DNA of 64,000 nt from Mansonella perstans (lineage: Eukaryota > Nematoda > Chromadorea > Rhabditida > Onchocercidae): the NCBI GenBank assembly GCA_037074765.1, contig JBAMDO010000577.1:124001-188000 (forward strand). Direction: 5' to 3'. Each line of letters begins with the position of its first letter. Positions within the stretch are counted from its first letter, which is position 1. A program made the translations under genes and the position numbers. This document shows positions 28,242 to 39,584 of this stretch, one piece after another. Below the pieces are notes generated by a model. It was not told the DNA's origin. It ran no database searches and worked only from the letters and a program-made list of their open reading frames with translations.

Positions 28242-28810
28242 ATGCTTAACACGAGAAAGTTTAAAGGGTTAGGACGAAAATTTCGGCAGCAGCAGCAGCA
28301 GCAGCAGTCGGATATTGTCAATTTCGCAGGCGCAAAATTCAGTGAATCACCTCAAGCTAAAGTTGTACCGTTACCACCCTTTAAATGGTGTGAAGAATCG
28401 TCATCGTCCGCATCATGTTCTGGTTAGAATTTTAGTAAATTGTGATATTGTGCGAGGTCTAAAAACTTTGTCTTTTGTGCCATCACGCAGTGAACAAGCG
28501 GAGCAGTTGATCGAAATTGAATTCTCCACGGATAGTGGTGTATGATCATTTCCGCTTGCGAAGCATGTTGGACAATCAATTATCAATGGGATACGTTTCT
28601 AAGGAGACCATATAGTGGCTTGAGTTTTTTGTTCTGCATAATATTTGAAATACTCAAAGAATTTCAGGTGATGAACATTCTATACCATTTTTGAAAGAAT
28701 TGGTAAAAGTGGAGGAGGCTGAACATGATGAAACACTAGTATGGAATAAATGCAGTCCTAGCTTGCAAATGACACCGTTACACCGTGTCGCTGTATCGCA
28801 GAGTTCATAA
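28242..28810 (+). CDS. PNRC-like protein (proline-rich nuclear receptor coactivator family)
   Basis: Two exons, 28242-28422 and 28668-28810, join in phase 1 to give 107 residues. A CAG-encoded glutamine run (six or seven Gln) is followed by NFAGAKFSESPQAKVVPLPP. This closely follows the vertebrate PNRC1/2 signature [21 protein letters not shown], including a trailing Trp (FKWCEE). PNRC2 is known to bind the decapping activator DCP1A and UPF1 in mRNA decay, and PNRC proteins also bind nuclear receptors through a proline-rich motif. Here the motif reads LPPF rather than LPKPP, so that binding is inference. A stop precedes ATG 28242 in frame. The tail beyond the motif (about 50 residues, acidic) is longer than in vertebrates. 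Confidence 0.7.
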
Positions 28811-31800
28811 CATATAAAAACGCAAGTTCTATTCTGGATCTACTATTGATACTTCAGGCATACCAGTGCTGTAAGTTTCACGTACAGCATTTTTCTAACA
28901 GTTTCTTAAGTTCTTCAACATTTTGCATTCCCGATACCTTGTACATCCTTCTTTACGTTTGTGAAGACTCGATTTGCTGATTTTGTGTAAATAAGCGTAA
29001 CAGAAAGCGTTCAAGAGTTTTGTATTGACATGGATCTGATAATCTGTCATAAGCTCCAAGCACTTTTTTTTTGCAGTCTTCATTTGAAACATCTCTAACT
29101 TCATATTCTTCATAATTTTCATTTGAAGCTTTCGTAAGGCTGTTGAAATTTTTTTCGTTTCTTTCACAGCACGTTGCTGTTATAGGCTAATGCGATTTGG
29201 TTAATACATTGTCTTTTTTCCTCTATTTAAATGGTTCACTTTATACACTATCAAATTACCATTATCATTTTTTTTTTTTTTTTTTGTATTTAATTTCAAT
29301 GTATTTAATTTTTCTACTTTTATATTCTCAACAGAACTTATCAATTTTTTTTAACGGACATCCAGTGATTTATGATTGACCTTTACTTTTACTGCCTTTT
29401 TTACTTCACTTCTCTTGTACGTAATCCAGTGTGTATCAGACATGACAAGTATTCATTTTACACTAAATTTCGATGTCATTCATATGTCTATTGCCAAATT
29501 TTTTTTGAAGTTTAATAATCCTTAATAGTTCTGAACGAATAGTTCATACCAGTAAGTATAAAGAGGATTAGAAGGTAACAAGGAATTGAGCAGCTCTTAA
29601 TTGTTCTCAATCTATTTGCTAAAAGTTTTATAGGTAGTATTGTGGGAGACATTTTTTTGCGTATATACTGCTGTGAACTTATCGTATGATTTATATAACT
29701 TACATTATGGAGAGCTATTCAAACTTTTAGGCAGATATTGCTGTTTGTTATCTCAACCAATTGAAGTGCAAATTTCTAAGGCATAGATTGTAGGTCTGAT
29801 TTCCTGAATTTTTCGATTTGAGAAATATATCAACTTTTTTGAAATAATTCTAAGAACTTTGTGTGCATAATACCATAAATTTAACGGTTTATCTAATGTA
29901 ATAGTTCATTTTTATTCTGTTTATGAATTAGCTTGGTCTAATGTTAATTATAGCCATGTATTTTTATCTCTGATGTTCGCATTCGTTAAGATAACCTACT
30001 GAGTAAGGTCAAGTAGGGTCAAGCAAAAGTATCACTATGGAGAAAGGCGTGGTAAAACAATTCATATGCTATTTTTGTTTTATTGATAATGTTTTGGAAA
30101 ATTGTCTTCGATTTACATTTGATCGTTAGGGTACGGTAGCGTGTTGTACTGTTGTTTACCGTGACTTATTTACCATGTCTTTTTTTTTTAATGGATCGTT
30201 TCAAATGTGTGAATTAGATAATTTATTGCGGTGAATTAGATTATAGTCAATTTATTTGTTTTACTGATCTTCTTCTTTGCTGGGCAATTTGAGTTGGCAC
30301 TTTTCATTTTTTTTCTTCTACTTAAAATATCTGCGTAAAAAAAATCGCTCTTGCCTTCTCTGCTCCCATTTTCTATTTGTTTTGCTGTTATTTGTGACAT
30401 TTTTGCAATGTGGCTGTTGCTGTCGTTTTGAATAATTTTTAGTAATCCAGCAGGTACTGTTCAAAATTTTAATGACAGTTTATAATCCATTGCAATTTTC
30501 TCCGCACTATATGCATTGTATGCGTAATGCACAACTTGCAACTGATCTCGCAGACTACTGTAAAAATTATGTATATGTTTTTTCAAATCCTGTGATATGT
30601 TGATGTTGGGTGTTGTGTGTGAGAGAAAAGCTAAGCATATATTTTTTTTGATTGAATTCCTTATTGCTGGAATGGTTTTTTAAAAAATTGGCTGCATTCA
30701 TGTGATAACTTGAAGTGATCATTCATTCACGTGATAATTTGAAATGGTCATTCATTAATATAATAATTAAAAGTGAACAGCATTCGCCGAATTTCTTAGA
30801 TCTAGGAATTTTAAGAAAATAATTGCTTATTATTGGGAGTTTTTTAAGTAAATATTTAAATTTTAAATCAGAATTAAAATATTTTAAAGTACTCCATGAA
30901 TTTTATATAAATTAATGGAGAAATATTGTTTTCTGTTAAGTCATAAAAGTTAATAGAACATTTCGATGAAGTAATAATAGTTTAGTTGAAAGCTTATTCT
31001 TCGGAGGCATTTCACTTTTTTCAGCTTTTCTGCTGCTTTGTTATTGTGAATTATTTTTGTTGAATATGCCAAATTTAAATCGATAATGTTAAAAAGATAG
31101 TTATATTGCATCTTTATTTCGATATTTGTGGGTTGGAGTTTAAGAACTTGGACATGTAAAATATTTTGAAGATTTTGCAGAGAGTAATTCAAAGTGGGAG
31201 ATAAGAAAAACATTTTTAAGTTTAATAGAAGTAGTGCTTGTTCTTACGAGAATAGTCTCTATGTTTCGCAGGATTACTTTGATCTCTTGTGTATGATCTC
31301 TTCATCACAACCTGAATCATTTCTGAGGAGAGGGATCAAGTGTAGTGGATATGTTTTCTTCTAAACTATAAATAGAAGGACGCATATGAGAATAGTGCTT
31401 TTGTGAGTATTGATGTGAAATTTGCCGAATTGAAATGTATCGGTATGCATTAGTTGAAAAGGGAAGTAATTGAAAATCATTTGATATTCATCTTTTGCTC
31501 TTCAAAATTTGCAGTAATGAATTTCGTTGTTTGAGAATTCAAGTTACAGTTTTGTTTTTTGGGACAACATAGCTTAGTTTCGCCGTTTCTTTCTGTTTTT
31601 GCAGTTAGAAGTGAGTGATTTCAAGGAAAAGATCCCTGCAATTTCTTTTTTCCTTGGAAGTTCCATAATTTTTATTCCCATAAGGCAAACATGCGTAATT
31701 TAATTGTCGACTAATGTCAATGTCAATGGGTAACCGATTTTTTTCCTTATAGTTTGTTTCACTTGTATCTTTCCGCATTTATCATTTTTCAAATATTTTT

Positions 31801-33656
31801 TGTCGGAACGATTCCTATGAAATATTTTGTTCAACCATGTAACAGCATCAAAAATTCGCAAAATACGATACTGCTCGATATTTTTTTAAAAAATAAATTT
31901 AACGAAACATTTTGCTTGTATCTGTAGAATGAGTGAAAAAAGTCGATATTTCGGCTGTTATATCAGTTGTTTAAAATGCGGATTTTTGATGTTGGAACAT
32001 GCGTGGAATTGCCGATTTAAAAAGCAGGAAAGAGTAGCATTTACATCGGGTGTTTAATTTTGTTTCTCTCAAATGAACTGTTGTAATTCGCAATTGAATG
32101 GAAAATACCTGGTGAATTGTTGAAAGTAAAAATGTCAGCATCCGAATGTTTCTATTATGGTGTTCTTAGCAACCTGAAAAGGGACACTTCCAAAAAGTAA
32201 GAATATTGTTAGGTATTGCGTCTGTATTGTAATGGAACCGCAAGTTTTTGGTGCAGCTGATAGCAGATAGTATCAAGAATTTATACAGGCCTCTGTCCGA
32301 AAGTTCAAAAGTCAAAAGTTAATGTTAGTTACAATTGCTAAGATAGCCATCTAATATAACATCGAAACTCTTTTACTTAGCCATTATTATCTTTCTCATC
32401 ATTTTCATATTTCTTTTGCCTCACGAATATTTTTATATACTATTTTAAATTCATTCTTTCCAGTAATTGATGGAAAGCATTCTGTTTCTTCATTTTTCAT
32501 TGCATTTTTCTCCACAGAATTTCCGTATATATGCGTTAGTAAAGTTTATGCTTGGTATTTCATTCTCCGCTACATTTTTTCTACAAAAATTTCGTATATA
32601 TGCGTTAGTAAAGTTTATGCTTGGTATTTCATTCTCCGCTACATTTTTTCTACAAAAATTTCGTATATATGCGTTAGTAAAGTTTATGCTTGGTATTTCA
32701 TTCTCCGCTACATTTTTTCTACAAAAATTTTCTTATATATGCACTAGTAAAGTTTATATTTGGTATTCCATAAGCTCTTCCGTAATTATTATCCACAGTA
32801 AATACTGCATATTCTCTGAAGAGTTCCTTTATTGTTTCTCCATTAATAAAGTTTTGTATGTCTGTGTTTAAAATTTGTTTAAACTAGAATAATCCCAACC
32901 TTTCGGTAATTTATATTTACTAATACTATTTGAAAGGTTCGTTTAATGTTTTTCCATTTAAACTTTTATTTGAAATATTAACATATAATAATACTTCACG
33001 AATTCTTTAATTTTTTGGAAATAAAGTTATTTTTCGCATTCTGCTGGGAACATGACATATTTAGAGTGACATATACGACATAACACGACATATACACATA
33101 CGACATATACAATATGACATAGTGACATATACGACATATATAACATGACATATACGATAGATTCTGACCCCATCACGAGTTATTCAACTGACCATCTTTT
33201 ACTTCATACTGGTTGCGAGTTTTTGGAGTGAATCCGTTGTTTTACAACTGTATCCAAAATCTCGACAATTTCTTTTTAAACTGAACAGTCTCACAAAGAC
33301 GAGCGATTAGATATTTTAGGTACCAGGTGCATTTTTGTGACACTTGGGATAGTCACATTCAAAGTTACGCTATTCCTTCATGCGTTCATTACATTTCATT
33401 CACCTGGCGTACCATTGCAACAATCTGTAATAGGTGTTGCTGAAAACAACGTATTTCAATCAGATAAGTTACAAAATCAAATGGGCATGAATTATTTTTG
33501 ACAGTTCCCAAGCTACCCCAGCCTATACAATATCAATGACCAGTGTGGCAACTTTATAGATAGCTATGCATAATAACATTACTGAAGGATGAGATACTGC
33601 ACTTAACTAACTTAAACGTACCAACACCTACCATGACAAGTTACTTTAATTAATAT
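28811..33656. other. 4.8 kb intergenic region, no gene supported
   Basis: AT-rich, with long T runs and only scattered frames. The longest minus frame (28895-29167, 90 codons, basic) has no splice context or recognised domain. A 69-bp tandem repeat at about 32520-32745 creates an artificial long frame. Around 33060-33150 a short ACGACATAT-type repeat is present. Confidence 0.55.
32520..32745. repeat. 69-bp tandem repeat, about 3.3 copies
   Basis: Copies of a unit containing CGTATATATGCGTTAGTAAA start near 32522, 32592 and 32661, with a diverged copy near 32731. Because 69 is a multiple of three, a plus-strand frame (32467-32871) passes through all copies with a 23-residue protein repeat. There is no start context, splicing signal or homology to suggest it is translated. 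Confidence 0.85.
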
Positions 33657-35034
33657 TCAGAAATATAAAACCTCAACTAATTTGCTGTCGATTCGTCTGC
33701 CGCAAGGACGAAGGTTCTCAGGTACGCAGTAATTACACTTTTCCCATTCAAACTCCTGAAATTAGAATTGGAAGGAAAGACAAAATTATGTCATAAAGGT
33801 TTTTATTCCTAATAAAGACACTTACTCCAGCTCGTTTTCGCAGTTTTATTTCGGAACTGTCTCGAAGTTTCGCATGTATTTCGAAACGTACTTCTAAAAT
33901 AAGTATATGAATCACACAAACATCATTACGGTGTTTTTCTCTGCTGTTTGCATTCATAAAATCATTATCACCTTCATCTTGTAAAATATTTTTCATATCT
34001 TCGATATGTGATCCACGTTGTAATGTAAAAATTGTTTGTTGGAACTGCCGTTTCATATCAGCTGCTTCATCCGTCAAGACGCCTCTAAAATAGATGATTG
34101 CTGGTCAAGATTAAATACAACCAACTAGCATCATTGGTTATTCACTTTTCAACATAAGAAGCAAATTTATAATTCAAAAAAGTGGTTCACATATTTTTGT
34201 TCTTTGGAATAAATGAAACAGAGAAGTTATATGGACCTGAAGTGAAAATACTGCATATTCACAATGATTATTACGACCTCTATCATCACTCTGTCATCCT
34301 TATCAAGAATACATGCCGCGAAATGGGATAATGTATCGGACTTTATCAATCGATGAATTGTTTGGAGTGCACTGCTTATATAATCCAATACTTCTTTCAA
34401 TTGACATTTCTAGAATTAGAAAACAATAAAGAGACTCGAGCAAACTAATAATTACTTTGAAATGTTGTCATTTTGAAATAACAATAATGTTCAGAATCAT
34501 ATCGAGACAAACTAATCTATCTACAAGTGGGAAGAAAAACAGTGTTCTAAATTCACACTTACATGGATTAGGATGGCTCCGTAGTTGGCCGTACAAAATG
34601 CCCCAGTTGGATAACCACCATAATTAAAAAGCATAGTATGGGAAATAATTTCCAAGAATTCAGTAATCATATCAGCCAATGCTGTAAATGCCACATATGT
34701 TGCCCATCCAATAATACTTCACTTTTATCTAGGCATTCTAATCCCTTAATGTACCAATAATTTGTTACCTCACCTCTCTCCCAAAGCTATAAATTATATA
34801 TTTTATAGACCTTCTAAAAGATTCCGTACAAGGGAAAATCATGATTTTAAAAGCTATCAAAATTGTTCTTTTAAAATGTTTGCACTAAAAATGAACAATT
34901 ATACATTCCGTTGAAATTTTGTTTAAAGAAAGGAAAAAACTACGAGGAAACACTTTATATCGAACGAAACACTTACCTTTACGACTGTTGAAACTTTTTC
35001 GACCAACTTTAGCAATCTGAACGCTTTTCCCCAT
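33657..35034 (-). CDS. MAD2L2/REV7 HORMA-domain protein
   Basis: REV7 is the accessory subunit of translesion DNA polymerase zeta and, in vertebrates, part of the shieldin complex. Exons 35034-34977, 34681-34563, 34409-34237, 34084-33826 and 33755-33657 join in phase to 235 residues (human REV7 has 211). The HORMA start ALADMITEFLEIISHTMLF matches the human VVADVLCEFLEVAVHLILY. FAACILDKDDR matches VVVILDKEHR. The last exon begins EFEW, where Trp207 fits the human DFPW tryptophan that lies in the partner-binding region. A loop rich in Asp, Asn and Lys (about residues 140-165) replaces the shorter human stretch before the VCVIHILILE strand. The short basic N-terminal exon (MGKSVQIAKVGRK) has no human counterpart. 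Confidence is high for the family and lower for exact exon ends. Confidence 0.82.
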
Positions 35035-37636
35035 TTTACTAACGATTGTTTAAGTGAACCAAACTATACACCACCTTATATCTTATACACATAGATTCTT
35101 CAACCCATATTTCTCATAACGATTACCCTCCTGGAATTTCCTTTAAATTACGATTACACTCTGATACCAATATTATCAACATTACTTAATCTTACTCGAA
35201 CTCCAATATCAGTCCCGATATGTCGGGTAAAGTAACCAAACACTACGATCTTATACCGCGGACTATTCCGACCAGGGCGCAATGAAAATTGTCTCACTCA
35301 TGGCACAAATTTATCCAAGGCTACATTTCTCAAGCAAAATTTGAATAAATTGGCACCATGTAGCACTGTTTCTCTTGGCTACTTAGTTACATTGGTACCA
35401 TGTAGCATTGTTTCTCTTGGCTACTTGGTCACATCTCTACAAATACTTGGCTAGTTGAATCTCTAGAATGATTATTTTGTTTACATATACCTCAGTATTT
35501 TTTCCCTTCACTGTTAAATTTCAGTGAATATCCCAATCAACATGACATGTTCCAATTCAAATGGAATTATTAGTTCAAAGAACCATCAGCGTCGTCGGTG
35601 TCTCATTAATTTTGAATATAGATACACATTTTATCTATTTCTCGTATGCCAATTGTTAATTTGTTTTGTAACATTTTTAGTTCGTATATTATTTTTTATA
35701 TAATTCCCCTATTGCAGTAATAAAAGATCAAAAAGAGATCGGATATCTACAACTGATGTCATAACCAGGTCTCCTAAAAAAAAACTAAGATGTACAACTA
35801 GGAGACTAACTCATTTGACATATGATAATGTTACTAGAGAATGAATAAATTCAGCGAAAATTCACAAAATGATTTCGTATTAATCATGCCTATTGCCTCA
35901 TCTCAACTTGACCAACATTTATCGTGTCAAGTGTTGTAAACAGAGAATTGTTAAAATTTTTTAAACTACAATCTAGAATTATCTCTCTGTTTTTTAGATC
36001 ATACATAACAATTGGATACTATTCATTTATGTATATGAGGACCAGATATTTTATTTGGCTTCTGATTCAATGAAGAAAACTTTAGCAACATGGCACTGAA
36101 TCATCTATTGATCAAATCAATCAATCAATCATTTAATCACAAGTCACACTTGCAGAATACAAACGTCATTCACATCGGATTATTTCTTCATAAAAGTTTT
36201 TCATTGTATTTGAAATTTGAGATGACATGAATAAGGTAAGAAAAAGTAAACCACAAGTATGAGAATATAAGTAATTTATGAGAATTTAAAAAGTAGAAAT
36301 AAAGGAGAGAAGTAAATACTATAATTATTGGTCAAATGATGTAACAGTTGATATGTTTGCTTTTTCATCATTACTTCCATTTTAAAAATTAAATAGATAT
36401 TTTCATTTAAAAATTAAATAGATATTTTCTTCCCATTTAAAATTAAATCAATATTTTCAGTAAAAATCTCTTTAAGCTCATAATTAAAGCAATTGTAGCA
36501 AAAAAAAAAAAAAGAAAAAACTTCATAACAAAATATATTATTAGAACAGAATTGAGAGAGAGAGAGAAAAAAAAAGCACAGTAAAAGAAGAAACACTGCC
36601 AATTATCGAAATTAAAATTGAATCTGTAATACATTCAGATAGTCAATGAATAGTTTTAAAATGTAATGAAGCATTATGTAAATCAGTGTGATATGAAGGA
36701 ATTTAAATTTATATTTAAAAAAAAAACTATCTGTATGTTGGAATCAATTCCTTCCTATACTCTGATTTCTAAATAACAGAAGAAAAAAGTTTCAGATAAT
36801 CCAAGCTGAACTGCACACATATGCCGAGAACAAATAGTTCAATTATTATTGGTTCAGTTCGGATAATATGACGGATAAAGATAACTTGTGTAACATTACC
36901 ATTAAAAAACAATTAATGCTAACTGAATCCTCAAACATATCGCGGAGAATCTCTTCATCTGAATTCCAAACATTGCTAATTTAAACAGTAAGGGACCAAA
37001 GTTAAGAACCATGAAAAATTTGATTTGTATCTTTTTATAGCTTTTTCTAAAACAGACATCAAGAAGTATGGAAATAGTTATACTGAGAGGTGTTTAAAAA
37101 TTGGCTTATTTCATTTACCAATCTTTCTTATTCGGCAAAAATTAGGAAATCTTTCCTTATTTTGCATTAATGAATAATAAGCATAAAACTATAATACTGC
37201 CTAATCGAGATAAACAAATTTTATGAATATTGAACTTAAAATATATTCCTATTTTGAATATTAAATATGAATATATTTTAAAGAAACAATATGATAGTAA
37301 ATACAGACAGTAATACGAAACGAACAAATCTAGAGGCTACAACTTCTCTTATTTTGCAATCCACTAATTGATGTGGTGGAATCTCAATGGTGAAGCATTA
37401 ACGACGATATTCAATTTCACAAAATAAAATATTACCAATAAATTCCAGTTTACTCAATCATTAGATAAAATTGCGCAATGTGGATTCAGTCCGCTTTTTT
37501 GTTTTCAGGTTTAGAAAAAGCAACATTGGCAGTGAACTTACGACAAAACTAAACTGACAATGAACTTACGACAAAACTAAAATATTTTCGGAATACAAGA
37601 TTTTTTCTTTAATCGCAAACGAATTGAAATTAGAAG
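35035..37636. other. intergenic, no gene seen
   Basis: Carries the REV7 promoter side and the 3' flank of the calponin-homology gene, both minus strand. A 42-bp duplication lies about 320 bases upstream of the REV7 start. A 23-base segment around 37533 is repeated at 37559. Confidence 0.55.
35351..35434. repeat. 42-bp tandem duplication upstream of REV7
   Basis: The unit TGGCACCATGTAGCACTGTT (35351) recurs at 35393 with a few substitutions and continues through TCTCTTGGCTACTT in both copies. Confidence 0.85.
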
Positions 37637-39549
37637 TTAATGAACAGCAACAGCTGGTGTATCGACGTTTCCCGTCTTCTGAACGTCTTCTTTCTTGCAT
37701 ACTGACTCCTCTATCTGTTTTTCTTCAACATCCTACAAACAGTAACTAGTGGTGACTTTTAAACTATTGATTAATATCACATTGATTATTCATTATCATT
37801 GCTCACTAGTGGGGATTGATCGTACCGTCAACTGGCTACACTGTTCTGTTTCTTTGCACAGCTTTTTTTTGAGGAAGGGATCGTAGATCTTTAAAAACCC
37901 GTAGTAGACAATAATATCCTATTCCCGTTAAAGTTCTGGAGGTACAATAACATCCGGAAATTCTTCAGTTACAACTTGCTGAAATAAATAATCCATTCCT
38001 ATTCGGTAAACCTATTGCAGATCATTATTACTCTTCAAGATATTTCTTGCTTTCATGCAACATTCTAGTCTTATTCTGATAATTTCTAACTGGAAAATAG
38101 AATAACCTTCTCAGCAGTATTTGATTTATCCTTTTCTTCTGCTTCTTTCGCAAGTTTTTTTGGTGTCTGCAATAGAAAATATATTTCTTCATTTCCTGGT
38201 AAAAAAAACCAAACAATTCAGGCACTATTTTCCAATTCTTCAGCAATAGCAGTTATGTCTTGTCTTATCTCTCATCATATATTCATGAAGTTAAAAGAAT
38301 GAATGAATGTTATTTGCAGCAAATCTTTATTCTAGTACTACTAAATCTATCAAAAGTTATTGGAAAAACCTGAGCTGGTTGTGCACGCTTGAAGAAATTC
38401 AAAATTGTTTGCATGAGATTAGTTGGTACCACTTGTGAAGCTACTTGAACTAATTGTTCGATGTCGATTCCCTAAAATTAATCAACCTGTTTATTTAAAT
38501 TCGATCAGAAAAAAGTCTTCCTCCATTAATTTGCTGCTAATCCATCATTACCTCATCAAAAAATGACATCCTAAGAATACAACCTTTTGCTCAAACATGT
38601 TTTGTGCCTTTATAGCCAATTGCATAAGTGTATTAAACACAGCTTGATATCCTGCTTTTCCCTTCTCTTGTAGATCCGCAACAGTAAATATCTGCAAAGA
38701 ATTTTTTAGCAATTAAACGATAAGCAAAAAGGATAGATTTCAAATTTGAAAATACAGAAACAAACATATTTTATTTTGTGGAATTTGAGTGGCGCAGATC
38801 AAGTAATTATTATAATTTCATATATATGATTACTTCTTATTTAACTAAGTCCTCCCCAAATGACAGATCATCGATTTTAATGACTGCATCTCTTGCATTT
38901 ATGCAATTCTCCACTCTTTGAACTATTAAAGTTAAACGAATAGATGAATTTTAATCTATTTTTAGCATACGATAGCTCAAATAGCTGTCTGCGTTTAGAA
39001 TTGAACAGTGAAAATTGCTCAGAATAAACAAGAAGGCTGATGTCTACTTAACTTATTTTGGAGCCTAATAGAAATGCATTATAGACTAATCTACCAGTCT
39101 AATAGTAGCACCAAATCATTCTCTTCATTCTACATTATGTAAATATATTCCATTGAAAAGCAAAAGTTTCAGGAAAAAAAAAAAGTAATAGCATGATAAC
39201 AGTGCAGTTGAGTGTCTAATAAGATTTATTCCCCAATCAAATAGAACTTCATAGCAAGGATTACTGAATTGGCCATTAGTCTCGCAACTAAGAAAATGGA
39301 TGAATTAATTCATCAAATCACATCTATCCCTTTCAAACGAAGTATCTTCTTGATGATTTATTGGACTGCAGAAAATATGAGGCAAAGATTGTGTGTGGTA
39401 CAGAGTAAAAGGGGTTGAAATGAAGCAGACGACTAATCTCATGTCACAGACTAAATTTATTCCTTCCGCTATTTTTAGAAACGATGCCTTAGCAAGATGA
39501 ACAGCATCTTGTTCAATTTAATTTATCAAATTTCTTCTTGCTTATATAC

Positions 39550-39584
<35 letters not shown>

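Noticed and set aside
28895..29167. 90-codon basic minus-strand frame near the PNRC-like gene
   Set aside because: No domain, no splice context and no flanking exons; plausible by chance in AT-rich DNA.
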